DNA from: Streptomyces roseochromogenus subsp. oscitans DS 12.976
GTDB taxonomy: Bacteria > Actinomycetota > Actinomycetes > Streptomycetales > Streptomycetaceae
Assembly: GCF_000497445.1 (NCBI RefSeq)
Contig: NZ_CM002285.1
Span: 406,829 to 463,060, forward strand
DNA length: 56,232 nucleotides
Reading direction: 5' to 3'
This document shows, in pieces, positions 8,499 to 17,467 of the stretch. Position numbers and translations under genes: made by a program. The notes under the pieces were generated by a model. It was given only the letters and a program-made list of their open reading frames with translations. It ran no database searches and was not told the origin of the DNA. Position 1 is the stretch's first letter; every line of letters starts with the position of its first letter.

Positions 8499-8718
8499 GG
8501 ACTCCCGAGCACCGGACACACTCACCTAGCGGGCGACGGTCCTCGCCAACAGCACGGCGCCCCTGTCCGTTCCCGCCGCCAATCCGCCCGCCGTCCGCGG
8601 AGGCAGGGCCCCTCCGCCCCGCGTCCAGGGCGTCCGGTACCTGGACTTCACGGACGGCACCGCCTCGTACCGGCTGCCCTCGGGACACTACGCGCCGGCG
8701 GCATCGCCCAGCTGACAT

Positions 8719-9894
8719 TCAGTGGTGTCCGTGCTGCATGTGGTCACCGCGGTCATGGCCCATTTCAGGTGAGCCGCCCATCATCCGCAGCATGGCCGGC
8801 CCCCCGGTGCGCAGGAACCGCACCAGGAACACGGCGGCGAGGACGAGGAAGGCGATGTTGAGCCACGTGGTGTAGTTCCAGCTGACTCCCTCCATGGGGA
8901 CCTTGGCGTCGGCCTGGTCAGGGATCAGGCCGAGGGTGCCGAAGGCGAACTCCACGATGTATCCCGCGATGACCATCGCCAGGTAGAAGGTGCCCAGGAG
9001 GAAGGCGGCCATCCTCGCGCCGTAGTACTTCCGGTAGATGTTGATGATCGGCAGGATCAGCAGGTCGGCGAAGATGAACGCGACCACGCCGCCGAAGCTG
9101 ATGCCGCCCTTCCACAGCACCACCGCCAGCGGCACGTTGCCGATGGAGCACACGAACGAGGCCATCGCCACCAACGGGCCGACGACGGGCCCCCACAGCT
9201 TGGTGGCGAGCGGGTGGCCCTCGAAGAAGAAGCCGCGCCAGAACGAGTCCGGGACCCAGGCGGCGATCGCGCCGGCGATGAGCAGGCCGGCGACCAGATC
9301 GCGCAGGATCGCCGCCCACTCCATGACGAACACATGGCTGGTGGCGGTGAAGCCTTCTCCGGAGAACAGCCGGCCGGCGAAGGAGCCGTCACGCTGCACG
9401 GACATGTCCATCGCGGCGTGGCCCTCCATCGACCCGGCAAGGCCCCGTTCCGCCTGTTCGCGCGCCTGGCGCAGGAGCCCCGCGCGCAGGAACAGCCGGA
9501 AGAGGACGGCCAGCATGACGATCATGACGGGACCGCCGACGAACTCGGCGGCGGTGAACTGCCAGCCCATCAGCAGCGCCAGGATGACACCGAGTTCGAC
9601 GACGAGGTTGGTGGAGGCGATCTCGAAAGCCATCGAGGCGGTGAAGTTCGCGCCCTTGCGGAACAGCGAGCGGGCCAGCGCCACCGCGGCGTAGGAGCAC
9701 GAAGAGGACGCCACGCCCAGGCCCGCGGACACGGCGAGGGTGCGGGGCCGGTCGTCGCCGAGCAGGGCGACGACGGTGGACTTGCGGACCACGGCCTGAA
9801 CCACGGCGGACAGGGCGAAGCCCAGGATCAGGGCCCAGGTGATCTCCCAGGTCATGGACCCGGCGATCGACAGTGCGTGCAATACGGCGTGCAT
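8719..9894 (-). CDS. ArsP/DUF318-type permease with His-rich C-terminus
   Basis: This is a 391-residue polytopic membrane protein. The start at 9894 was chosen because MHAVLHALSIAGSMTWEITW leads directly into the first helix; the open frame upstream lacks coding character. About nine hydrophobic segments are visible. The first half holds the family motif with adjacent serines and cysteine (GVASSSCSYAAVALAR, about residue 72), and the second half repeats it (ASFVCSIGNVPLAVVLW), as in the two-fold architecture of the DUF318/ArsP superfamily. A cytosolic loop carries HAAMDMS. The C-terminus is Met/His-rich (EMGHDRGDHMQHGHH), suggesting metal binding. ArsP proteins export trivalent organoarsenicals; other members are uncharacterised, so the substrate here is unknown. 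Confidence 0.8.
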   Translation of the reverse strand: MHAVLHALSIAGSMTWEITWALILGFALSAVVQAVVRKSTVVALLGDDRPRTLAVSAGLGVASSSCSYAAVALARSLFRKGANFTASMAFEIASTNLVVELGVILALLMGWQFTAAEFVGGPVMIVMLAVLFRLFLRAGLLRQAREQAERGLAGSMEGHAAMDMSVQRDGSFAGRLFSGEGFTATSHVFVMEWAAILRDLVAGLLIAGAIAAWVPDSFWRGFFFEGHPLATKLWGPVVGPLVAMASFVCSIGNVPLAVVLWKGGISFGGVVAFIFADLLILPIINIYRKYYGARMAAFLLGTFYLAMVIAGYIVEFAFGTLGLIPDQADAKVPMEGVSWNYTTWLNIAFLVLAAVFLVRFLRTGGPAMLRMMGGSPEMGHDRGDHMQHGHH

Positions 9895-10019
9895 CTGTGA
9901 AGCCTTCCCTCCAAGGTGCGGCGTACGGCCGACGGACACACCCATGTCCGGGGGCCCTCCTGCCGGCCACCAGTCTGCAGCCACGGGGCCCGTGTTCCCG
10001 CTGGAACGGTTTCCCGGCG

Positions 10020-10200
10020 GCAAACTCTCCAGAACTGCCGACGCCGCCCATCTCCCCTTCCCCGCAGGCCGGTTCGAACGCGAGATGCGCGATCTGTTCG
10101 GCATCATCTCCCTGGGCCACCCTCTCCCCGCCGCCTCGTACGCCACTTGCACTGGCCCCGGGGCTGGTACCCGATGCAGATGCGCCTCGACGCCGGTCCC
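10020..10200 (+). pseudogene. Hydrogenase-4/NuoC-like subunit fragment
   Basis: In one frame the sequence reads LPFPAGRFEREMRDLFGI, then GHPLP. After a frameshift at about 10130 it continues PRRLVRHLHWPRGWYPM. This is the signature block of the 30-kDa/NuoC-like part of HyfG/HycE and complex I (RFEREMRDLxGI ... GHPxPRRLVxHxHWP). Only about 60 codons remain, in plus orientation, stranded between two minus-strand genes. The fragment is clearly non-functional. Its limits are approximate. Confidence 0.7.
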
Positions 10201-10286
10201 CCGCCGCGGACCGCGCCACCGGGTGCGTCGGTCAGCGTGAGCCGCTGGGACTTCGACGGCGGGGACGGCCGGCCCGCCCACACCGG

Positions 10287-11804
10287 TCATAGGTCCTGGC
10301 GTGACACCGTTTCCGCGGCCGTCCGGCTTCCGGTCGCACCATGGCCGAGCAACGGAGGGATCCTGCGGTGGGCCGTCGCCAGGGTCCGGGTGCGGGCGGG
10401 CTGTGCGGGCCGCAGTCGGACCACGGCGTCCAGTCCTCCGTCAGGAGCGGCCTCCAGCGTGACCTCGCCGCCGCTCGCGTGGGTGAGCCGCTGGACCATG
10501 GGCAGGCCGAGGCCCGTGCCGTCGTGGTGGGCGTCCGAGGCCCGCCAGAAGCGGTCGAAGGCGCGGGCACGGTCCGCCTCGCTCATGCCGGGCCCCTCAT
10601 CGATCACATGCAGTTCGACCAGCGCCGTCGTACGGCCGCCGTCGGCCGGTGCGGTGACGGTCGCCAGGGTGATGGTGGTGCCGGGAGGGGACACGCGCAG
10701 CGCGTTGGAGAGGAGGTTGTCGATGATCTGCTCCAGTGCGCCCGCGACCGCCCACACCGTGCCGGCCCTCGGCCCGGCCACGGTGATGCCGACGCGCTGA
10801 TCGCCGGCGAACGCGGTCCAGATGGCCGCGCGGTCGGCGACGACGGCGTCCAGGTCGACGGTCTCCGGTGTGATGGCCGCGTTCTCCAGCCGGGCGAGCG
10901 CGAGCAGTCCCTGGACCATCCGGCTGAGCCGTCCCACCTCGCCGATCGCTTCGTTCAGGCTCGCCTGCGCGCGGGGCGCGAGGTGCGGCTCGAAGTTCTC
11001 CAGCCGCAGGCGCAGCGAGGTCAGCGGGGTCTTCAACTGGTGCGATGCCTCGGAGGCGAAGGCCTCCTGGGCATGGAGCAGGTGTTGCAAGCGGTTCGCG
11101 GTGTGCGTGAAGGAGGCGACGAGCCGGCGCAGCTCCGGCGGCCCGCGGTCAGGCGCGGGCGGCTGGGTGAGGCTGCCGTCGGCGAGTTGCGCGGTGGCCC
11201 GTTCCAGGTCCCGCAGCGGCCGGGTGATCCAGCGGGCGAAGGCGAACCCGATCAGGGCGGCCACGGCGAGCGCGCCCAGCGCGACGAGGGCGAGCACCAC
11301 CCAGGTGGCCTGGACCCGCTGCGCGAGGGGAGTCAGGGGGTACAGCGACCGTACGACGCAGGGCACGCCATCGTTCGACGTGCCGGGGACGGTCGCGAAC
11401 AGGACCTTCCGGCCCGGCACGAGGTCGTCGCTGATCCCGGTGGCGGGTCCCTCGTGCAGCGCGGTGGCGATGTCCGGTGCGGCAGAGAGGTTCCTTCCCG
11501 CGGCCGAGGCGTCGACGGTGTCGGTGAGGACGATGCCGTTGCGGTCGGTCACGACGACGCTGCTGCCCGTGCGCCGCGCGTAGCCGCGGGCCAGGCCCGG
11601 CAGGTCCGACACCAGCCCGTGCTCGAGTCTCTCCTCGCATACCCCGGCGAGGGTCACCGCGCCCAGTTCCGCCGTATGGGAAAAGCGGCTCAGCTCGCTT
11701 CGGGCATAGACGAAGCCGAACGGCACTTCGAGGGCGAGCAGGACCAGCAGCATAAGGCTGAGATAGCTGAGCAGCAGGCGGCGGGTCACCGGAGGCCGTG
11801 CCAC
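10287..11804 (-). CDS. Membrane sensor histidine kinase
   Basis: This is a 505-residue kinase. TM1 is at about residues 10-33, followed by an extracellular sensor loop (about 34-165) and TM2 at about 168-190. A HAMP domain (about 191-242) follows, then HisKA with the phospho-acceptor His at about 255 in ASEASHQLKTPLTSL. The HATPase_c domain has the N box (DNLLSNAL), G1 (DEGPGM) and G2 (GTGLGLPMV). The architecture matches OmpR-linked kinases. It overlaps the upstream response-regulator gene by 19 bp, so the two are cotranscribed and probably translationally coupled. The signal is unknown. The permease downstream on the same strand could be a target, but a 390-bp gap containing a gene fragment lies between them. 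Confidence 0.92.
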   Translation of the reverse strand: MARPPVTRRLLLSYLSLMLLVLLALEVPFGFVYARSELSRFSHTAELGAVTLAGVCEERLEHGLVSDLPGLARGYARRTGSSVVVTDRNGIVLTDTVDASAAGRNLSAAPDIATALHEGPATGISDDLVPGRKVLFATVPGTSNDGVPCVVRSLYPLTPLAQRVQATWVVLALVALGALAVAALIGFAFARWITRPLRDLERATAQLADGSLTQPPAPDRGPPELRRLVASFTHTANRLQHLLHAQEAFASEASHQLKTPLTSLRLRLENFEPHLAPRAQASLNEAIGEVGRLSRMVQGLLALARLENAAITPETVDLDAVVADRAAIWTAFAGDQRVGITVAGPRAGTVWAVAGALEQIIDNLLSNALRVSPPGTTITLATVTAPADGGRTTALVELHVIDEGPGMSEADRARAFDRFWRASDAHHDGTGLGLPMVQRLTHASGGEVTLEAAPDGGLDAVVRLRPAQPARTRTLATAHRRIPPLLGHGATGSRTAAETVSRQDL

Positions 11805-12532
11805 GGATCCGGCCGTACCGCGCAGCCGGCGGGCGGGTCCAGGCGGAATCCGATGCCGCGGATGTTCTCGATCCAGGAGGGGTCACCGAGTTTGCGGCGC
11901 AGCGCGGCGATGTGCACATCGAGTGTCTTCGTCGGGCCGAAGTAGTCCGGCTCCCAGACCGTGTCGAGAATCTGCTGGCGGGAGCAGACGGCTCCGGGAT
12001 CCTCGGCGAGGCAGACCAGCAGGTCGAACTCCTTGGGCGCCAGGGCGATCGGAACCTCGTGCAGCCGCACCTGCCGGGTGCGGCGGTCGATGCTCAGGGG
12101 GCCGATCCGCTGGGCACCACAGCCATCGGCACGGCTTCCTCCGGAAGGCTCCGTGCCGGAGCCGCCGCCATCGGGGGACGCGGTCCGGGCCCGGCGGGTG
12201 ACGGCTCTGATCCGCGCCACCAACTCCCGGACCCCGAACGGCTTCGACACATAGTCGTCCGCGCCCAGCTCCAGACCGAGCACCCGGTCGACCTCGGAGT
12301 CTCGAGCGGTGATCATGATGATCGGCACCGACGAACGAGCGCGCAGCGCCCGGCAGACGTCGATGCCGTCCATGTCGGGCAGCCCCAGGTCCAGCAACAC
12401 CATCGCCGGTTCTGTCGCGGACAGGCCCTCGGCGCCGGTCCGCGCGTGTTCCACGGTGAACCCGAAGCGGCTCAGCCCCTCCACCAGCGGTTCGGCCACC
12501 CGGTCGTCGTCCTCGATCAGCAAGACGTGCAT
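11786..12532 (-). CDS. OmpR/PhoB-family response regulator
   Basis: This is a 248-residue protein. The receiver domain starts at MHVLLIEDDD (acidic pocket) with the phospho-acceptor Asp at about 48 (VLLDLGLPDMDG), the switch Thr in ITARDS and Lys in SKPFG. A Ser/Gly-rich linker (about 120-145) leads to the winged-helix DNA-binding domain (APKEFDLLVCLAEDPGAV; VDVHI-type segment TLDVHIAALRRKLGDPSWIE; IRGIGFRL). It is the first gene of the two-component operon. A direct repeat of GGTTA with 11-bp periodicity lies about 125 bp upstream (12656 and 12667) and may be an autoregulatory OmpR-type site. Confidence 0.93.
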   Translation of the reverse strand: MHVLLIEDDDRVAEPLVEGLSRFGFTVEHARTGAEGLSATEPAMVLLDLGLPDMDGIDVCRALRARSSVPIIMITARDSEVDRVLGLELGADDYVSKPFGVRELVARIRAVTRRARTASPDGGGSGTEPSGGSRADGCGAQRIGPLSIDRRTRQVRLHEVPIALAPKEFDLLVCLAEDPGAVCSRQQILDTVWEPDYFGPTKTLDVHIAALRRKLGDPSWIENIRGIGFRLDPPAGCAVRPDPWHGLR

Positions 12533-12896
12533 GCCGACAGGCTCACAAAAGGCGGCCGGGTCGTGCGCGGCAATCGCCGGGATATTCCCTCGTCCCGGTG
12601 ATTTTTCGGCTTGCTGTATGGATTACGGGAGGCCTACAGCGTATTGACAGGGTGCGGTTAGGAGATGGTTAAGGGGTGGAGGGGCGAGTCAGCTGCCACC
12701 TGGGAGTTCGAGCTGACGACATACGGTGCCGTTCTCCTCCGGGCGCTCCTGGGCCCCGATCCGGGAAATGCCCCGTTTCCCGGAATCAGGCTCGGCGCCG
12801 CGTGCGGCATCACCTTTATTGGCGCTGGATTTTCCTTTAACCGAGGTCGCCTAGGGTGCGAGACAGGAAATCCCACCGACACCCGGGAATTGCGCC
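12533..12896. promoter_or_regulatory. Divergent intergenic region between the two-component system and the siderophore operon
   Basis: These 364 bp contain no gene. The left part is AT-richer than its surroundings. GGTTA at 12656-12660 and again at 12667-12671 (11-bp spacing, one helical turn) resembles an OmpR-family direct repeat. The right part, just before the siderophore start, includes an AT-rich tract (TTTATTGGCGCTGGATTTTC). An iron-responsive operator would be expected for a siderophore operon, but I see no good match to the streptomycete DmdR iron box. Confidence 0.4.
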
Positions 12897-14492
12897 ATGC
12901 CGACCCAATCCCTCGACTCGACGTTCTCCGAACTGCGCCGGGTGCGTCCGGATCTCGTGGAGCCTTTCCTGGACGCGTTGCCGGGAGCGCGGGCCACCGT
13001 GCTCGGACGGCTCTGGGGCGCCTTCGCACGCGAGCCACTTCCTGGCGTCACCGCCCGGCAGCAAACAGCGGAGACACTGGTCGTGACGCTCCATCACGGG
13101 GTGCGACTGGCCGCGGCCGGCACATGTACCCAGCGTTGTGCCGACGTGCCCGGGGATTTCAGCGTGGCCGGGCCCGACGGCCCGATCCGTGAACCGGCTG
13201 ATCTGCTCGCCCAGTTGGGGCTGCGAACGGCAGCCGCGCAGCGGCTCGCGGCGGAGCTGGACAACAGCGTCGTGAACCTCGCCCTCGCCCGCGCGGCGAA
13301 CGCCGGGGGGTTCGTTCCGCCGCGTGACGCGGTCGATGCCGAACAGGCGGTGGTCGACGGCCACCCTCAGCACCCGTGCTGCCGTACTCGTACGGGCATG
13401 TCCGTCGCCGAGGTGCTCGCCTACGCGCCCGAGCACCGCCCGGTGGTCCAGCTGGCGCTGCTGCCCGTCCCCGCCGACCGCTGGCAGGGCACCGCCGCCT
13501 GGCCCGAGGAGCTCAGGGACGGCGACACGCACCTGCTCCCGGTCCACCCCTGGCAGCGGGACCACGTCCTCGTACGCCACCCCGGCCTCACCACGATCCG
13601 GCGTACGATCCCGGCCCGTCCGCTGCTGTCGTTGCGCACCCTCGCACCCGTGGCCGGCCTCCCGGGCCGTCACATCAAGACCGCGCTCGACGTCCAGGTC
13701 ACCAACTACCGGCGCACCATCTCGCCCGTGGAGGTGGCCGACGGACCACCGCTGTCCGAGCTGGTCTCGGCGGTCGTCGACAAGGCCGGGTACAGCGACG
13801 GCCTGCAAATCCTGCGCGAGCTCGGCGGGGGAACCGTGCGGGTGGCCGGGCAGGCGTGTGCGAGCGTGGCGGCGATGATCAGGGAATCCACCGATTCCCA
13901 CCTGGACGCCGGAGAGATCGCCGTACCGCTGACGGCCGTGCACGCCACCGGCGCGGCCGTGGTGGCGGGCGATCCCGTGCGCTGGCTGGCGGACTTCGCA
14001 GAACTCGTCCTGCCGCCCACTCTGACGCTGCTGTCCCTGGGGGTGGCGCTGGAGGCACACGGCCAGAACACACTCGTCGCTCTGCGGGGCGGCCGGCCGG
14101 TGCGGGTGCTGTACCGGGACCTGGACGGGGTGCGGATCAGTCCCCGCAGGCTCGCCGCCTGGGGGTGCGGTGTGCCTCCGCTGGCCGGCACGCGCGCCGG
14201 CGACGACATCGACGCCCTGCGCACCAAGCTGTTCGGCGGACTGCTCAGCGGGGTGTTCAGCGAGCTGGTCGACGTCCTCGCCCGGACCCGGGCGGTCGAT
14301 CCCGCGGCGCTGTGGGAGACGGTGGCCCGGGCCGGGCGCCGCGTGTACGCCGAGCTGCCCGACACCGGAGACGCCGCGGCCTTCTTCGGCGACACCCTGC
14401 CGCTGAAGGCGACGGTCGCGATGCGTCTGGCAGAGGACTCAGGCAAGGCGCAGTGGACCGCCGTGCCCAACCCCCTGGCTCGGCACCGCTGA
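12897..14492 (+). CDS. NIS (IucA/IucC-family) siderophore synthetase A
   Basis: This is a 531-residue NRPS-independent siderophore synthetase. Such enzymes adenylate a citrate-type carboxylate and condense it with an amine or alcohol. Family motifs are visible in order: the nucleotide-binding block GHPQHPCCRTRTGMS (about residue 155), LLPVHPWQRD (about 215), IKTALDVQVTNYRRTISP (about 260), EAHGQNTLVALRGG (about 385) and the metal-site YRDLDGVRISPRRL. It ends in the conserved helical region with a KATVAMRL segment. It is the first gene of a four-gene run, 36 bp before the second synthetase. The C-terminus is complete. The exact citrate prochirality class (type A, B or C) is not decidable by eye. 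Confidence 0.93.
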   Translation: MPTQSLDSTFSELRRVRPDLVEPFLDALPGARATVLGRLWGAFAREPLPGVTARQQTAETLVVTLHHGVRLAAAGTCTQRCADVPGDFSVAGPDGPIREPADLLAQLGLRTAAAQRLAAELDNSVVNLALARAANAGGFVPPRDAVDAEQAVVDGHPQHPCCRTRTGMSVAEVLAYAPEHRPVVQLALLPVPADRWQGTAAWPEELRDGDTHLLPVHPWQRDHVLVRHPGLTTIRRTIPARPLLSLRTLAPVAGLPGRHIKTALDVQVTNYRRTISPVEVADGPPLSELVSAVVDKAGYSDGLQILRELGGGTVRVAGQACASVAAMIRESTDSHLDAGEIAVPLTAVHATGAAVVAGDPVRWLADFAELVLPPTLTLLSLGVALEAHGQNTLVALRGGRPVRVLYRDLDGVRISPRRLAAWGCGVPPLAGTRAGDDIDALRTKLFGGLLSGVFSELVDVLARTRAVDPAALWETVARAGRRVYAELPDTGDAAAFFGDTLPLKATVAMRLAEDSGKAQWTAVPNPLARHR

Positions 14493-14528
14493 CGTCCACG
14501 GGCCACGCGACCGACGACTGACGCACCC

Positions 14529-16244
14529 ATGACGACGCACTGGAGCTTGCGCATGCCCCTCCCCACTTCCACCCCCGACGCCCGCGCCACCACCGGAGCG
14601 CACACCGCCGACGCCGTCACCGCTCACACCCTGCTCAACTGTCTGATCCGCGAGGTCTGCGCCCCCGAGCACCAGGTGACCGTCGACCGCGGTCACCTCC
14701 TGCTGCGCCTGCCCCGCCGCGGCCTGTTGCTGCGGGCGAGACTGCGCCGTGTCTCGATGATCGGGGCACACCGCTTCCAAGGCCCCGTCGAACGGCTCGA
14801 CGGCGACAGCGCCTGGGTCACCGTGGACTGGCGCGAGCTGGCCGGCCATGTCCAGGACGAGCTGCAGCTGCGCACCGGCGTGGCGAACGGTGAGTTCCTG
14901 GACCAGGTGGCCGACAGCCGAGAGACCATCCGCACCGCCCTGGAACACCGCGCCCACGGGATGCCTGAGCAGGACATCTATCTGACGTCGGAACAGTCCC
15001 TGGTCTTCGGCCATCGCTTCCATCCCACGCCCAAGGCGCGCACCGGTGACCCGGCGGACTGGCTGGCGTACGGGCCGGAGACCGGCGCCCGTTTCCGCCT
15101 GCGGCACCTGGCCGTACGCCGGCACCTGGTGCGGCAGGAGGGCGACCTGAGCGAACTCGACGCGCTGTGCCCGCCGGCCGACCCGGAGTTCGTGGCACTG
15201 CCGGTGCACCCCTGGCAGTTCCGGCTGCTGAGCCGGCACGAGCGGCTGCGTGCGGCGCTGGCCGCGGGGGAGGTCGTGGACATCGGGGTGAGCGGGCCCG
15301 AGTGGGTGCCCACGGCGTCGGTGCGCACGCTCTATCAGCCCGACGCGGACACGTTCCTGAAGTTCAGCCTGAACGTCCGCCTCACCAACTGTGTCCGAAA
15401 ACACGCCCGTTACGAGCTGACCGGCGCCGTCGCCCTGAACCGCCTGCTCCAGCCCGTCATGGCCCGGCTCGCCGCACGTTTCCCGGGATGCGCGCTGCTC
15501 GCCGAGCCCGGGTACCGCACGCTCGCCACGGACGGCGACACCGAACTGCTGGAGGGGTTCGGCGTCGTCGTACGCTCCGGGCTGCGCACCCATCTGCGCC
15601 CCGGAGTGACGCCCCTGCTCGCCGCCGCGGTCGCGGACGAGTACCCCACCAGTGCCGCCCACGTCACCCACTTGGTGGCCCGCGGGGACGGGGACGTACT
15701 GGCCTGGTGGGACGCCTATCTGCGGCTGCTGCTGCCGCCGGTGCTGGCCGCCTACTTCGAGCACGGGGTCGTACTGGAACCGCACCTGCAGAACGTCGTC
15801 GTCGGAGTCGACGCCGACGGCGCACCCGTGCAGATACTCTTCCGCGACCTGGAGGGCACCAAGCTGCTGCCCCGCCACCACGCACACGCGCTCGCCGCCC
15901 TCCCCGAGGACGTCCGCGGCCCCCTCACCTACGATGCCGAACGCGGCTGGAACCGGGTCGCCTACTGCCTGCTGGTCAACCATGTCGCCGAGGTGCTCGG
16001 CGCCCTCGCCGACCTCGATCCGGCACGCGAGCCGGCGCTGTGGGGCCTGGTCCGCGACCGGCTCGAAGCCTGTGCCGGCCGTACCGGCGGGCCGCCTCGC
16101 CTGCGCGCCCTGCTCTCCGGGGTACCGCTGCCCGCGAAGGCCAACCTCCTGCTGCGCTGGGCCCGCGAAGCAGACCGGCACGCCACCTACGTCCCCCTGA
16201 CCAGCCCGCTCGGCGCGGGATTCCCCCGTGAGGTGCCCCTGTGA
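14529..16244 (+). CDS. NIS (IucA/IucC-family) siderophore synthetase B
   Basis: This is a 571-residue second synthetase. Motifs are GHRFHPTPKARTG (ATP site, about residue 160), ALPVHPWQFRLL (about 225), PTASVRTLY, the LKFSLNVRLTNCVRK block (about 280), EPHLQNVVVGVD (about 420) and LFRDLEGTKLL. The GHxxHPxxKxRxG box is more canonical here than in the upstream synthetase. Two different synthetases imply two successive condensations, as in vibrioferrin, staphyloferrin and related carboxylate siderophores. Its stop overlaps the start of the decarboxylase by 4 bp (GTGA), indicating translational coupling. An alternative in-frame Met at about residue 9 is possible. Confidence 0.93.
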   Translation: MTTHWSLRMPLPTSTPDARATTGAHTADAVTAHTLLNCLIREVCAPEHQVTVDRGHLLLRLPRRGLLLRARLRRVSMIGAHRFQGPVERLDGDSAWVTVDWRELAGHVQDELQLRTGVANGEFLDQVADSRETIRTALEHRAHGMPEQDIYLTSEQSLVFGHRFHPTPKARTGDPADWLAYGPETGARFRLRHLAVRRHLVRQEGDLSELDALCPPADPEFVALPVHPWQFRLLSRHERLRAALAAGEVVDIGVSGPEWVPTASVRTLYQPDADTFLKFSLNVRLTNCVRKHARYELTGAVALNRLLQPVMARLAARFPGCALLAEPGYRTLATDGDTELLEGFGVVVRSGLRTHLRPGVTPLLAAAVADEYPTSAAHVTHLVARGDGDVLAWWDAYLRLLLPPVLAAYFEHGVVLEPHLQNVVVGVDADGAPVQILFRDLEGTKLLPRHHAHALAALPEDVRGPLTYDAERGWNRVAYCLLVNHVAEVLGALADLDPAREPALWGLVRDRLEACAGRTGGPPRLRALLSGVPLPAKANLLLRWAREADRHATYVPLTSPLGAGFPREVPL

Positions 16245-17467
16245 GAGCCGCCCTGCTGCACCACGTACACCACCTCACCGACGACGAACTGCCCGCCTAC
16301 ATCTACGACTTGCCCGGCCTGCGCGCACACGTCCGCACCATCCGGGCCGCGCTGCCGCGGCGCGCGCGGTTGCTGTACGCGGCGAAGGCCAACTCCGACC
16401 CCCGCCTGCTGCGCGCCCTCACCGAGCACGTCGACGGGTTCGAAGTGGCCTCCGGGGGCGAGATCCGGCACATCCGCGGCCTCTTCCCCGACGCGCCGAT
16501 CGCCTTCGGCGGCCCCGGCAAGACCGTGGGCGAACTGGTCCAGGCCCTGGACGCCGGGGTGGAACGCCTGCACATCGAGAGCGAGCACGAGCTGCGCACG
16601 CTGACGACCGTGCTGGGCGACCGCACCGCCGATGTGCTCCTGCGTGTCAACGTACCCGTGGCGGTCCGCTCGGTCGCGCTGGCCATGGGCGGCGGACCCA
16701 GCCCGTTCGGTCTGGACCCCGCCCAGCTGGACCACTGCCTGCGCATCATCGCCGCCGACGGCCGTATCCGGCTGCGCGGGCTGCACGCCCACCTGGCCAG
16801 CGGCCTCGACGCGCGCGCCCATCTGGCCCTGGTCGACCAGGTCATGGGCTGGGCGGTCCGCTGGGCGCACCAACGAGGGATCACGCTGTCCGAGGTCAAC
16901 ATCGGCGGCGGCATGAGCGTCGGCTATGCCGACCCCGGCGATGTCTTCGACTGGCCGGCCTTCGGTGCCGGACTGCGCAGGACGCTGGAGCGCCACCCCG
17001 GCCTGACGCTGTGGATCGAACCGGGCCGCTCGGTCACCGCCTACTGCGGCTGGTACGTCACCCAGGTCCTGGACGTGAAGTTCAGCCGCGGCGAGGCGTT
17101 CGCCGTCCTGCGCGGCGGCACCCACCATCTGCGCACCCCCGCCGCGAAACAGCACGACCAGCCTTTCGAGATCATCCCCGACGATTCCTGGCACCAGCCG
17201 TGGGACCGGCCGGAGGCCCGCGACGAGCCGGTGACACTGGTCGGCCAGCTGTGCACGCCCAAGGACGTCCTGGCCCGCCACGCCACGGTCGCCCGGCTGC
17301 GGGTGGGCGACCGGATCGCGTTCGCCATGGCCGGTGCCTACGCCTGGAACATCTCCCACCACGAGTTCCTCATGCACCCTCATCCGGCCTTCCACCATGT
17401 CGACGACGCAGGCACACCCCTCACGCACACCTACGACGCCCACACCTACGTCGGCCGGACGGTATGA
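16241..17467 (+). CDS. Type III PLP-dependent decarboxylase of siderophore biosynthesis
   Basis: This is a 408-residue alanine-racemase-fold decarboxylase of the diaminopimelate/ornithine group. The PLP lysine is Lys49 in LLYAAKANSDP. The phosphate-binding Gly-rich turn is NIGGGMSVGY, the acidic contact is WIEPGRSV, and the cross-subunit cysteine is Cys338 in GQLCTPKDVL. The C-terminal AYAWNISHHEFLMHPHP resembles SbnH and PvsE, which decarboxylate the amino-acid part of staphyloferrin B or vibrioferrin intermediates. It starts with GTG overlapping the preceding stop and itself overlaps the exporter gene by 4 bp. An amino-acid racemase role, as in the staphyloferrin A locus, is the main alternative. 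Confidence 0.88.
   Translation: MRAALLHHVHHLTDDELPAYIYDLPGLRAHVRTIRAALPRRARLLYAAKANSDPRLLRALTEHVDGFEVASGGEIRHIRGLFPDAPIAFGGPGKTVGELVQALDAGVERLHIESEHELRTLTTVLGDRTADVLLRVNVPVAVRSVALAMGGGPSPFGLDPAQLDHCLRIIAADGRIRLRGLHAHLASGLDARAHLALVDQVMGWAVRWAHQRGITLSEVNIGGGMSVGYADPGDVFDWPAFGAGLRRTLERHPGLTLWIEPGRSVTAYCGWYVTQVLDVKFSRGEAFAVLRGGTHHLRTPAAKQHDQPFEIIPDDSWHQPWDRPEARDEPVTLVGQLCTPKDVLARHATVARLRVGDRIAFAMAGAYAWNISHHEFLMHPHPAFHHVDDAGTPLTHTYDAHTYVGRTV

Noticed and set aside
8520..8716. Plus-strand stub ending LDFTDGTASYRLPSGHYAP, possibly the end of a secreted glycosidase
   Set aside because: There is only one short segment of coding character and no supporting context.
12840..12870. Possible iron-box (DmdR) operator before the siderophore operon
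   Set aside because: The best stretch, around TTTAACCGAGGTCGCCTAGG, matches the TTAGGTTAGGCTAACCTAA-type consensus too poorly.
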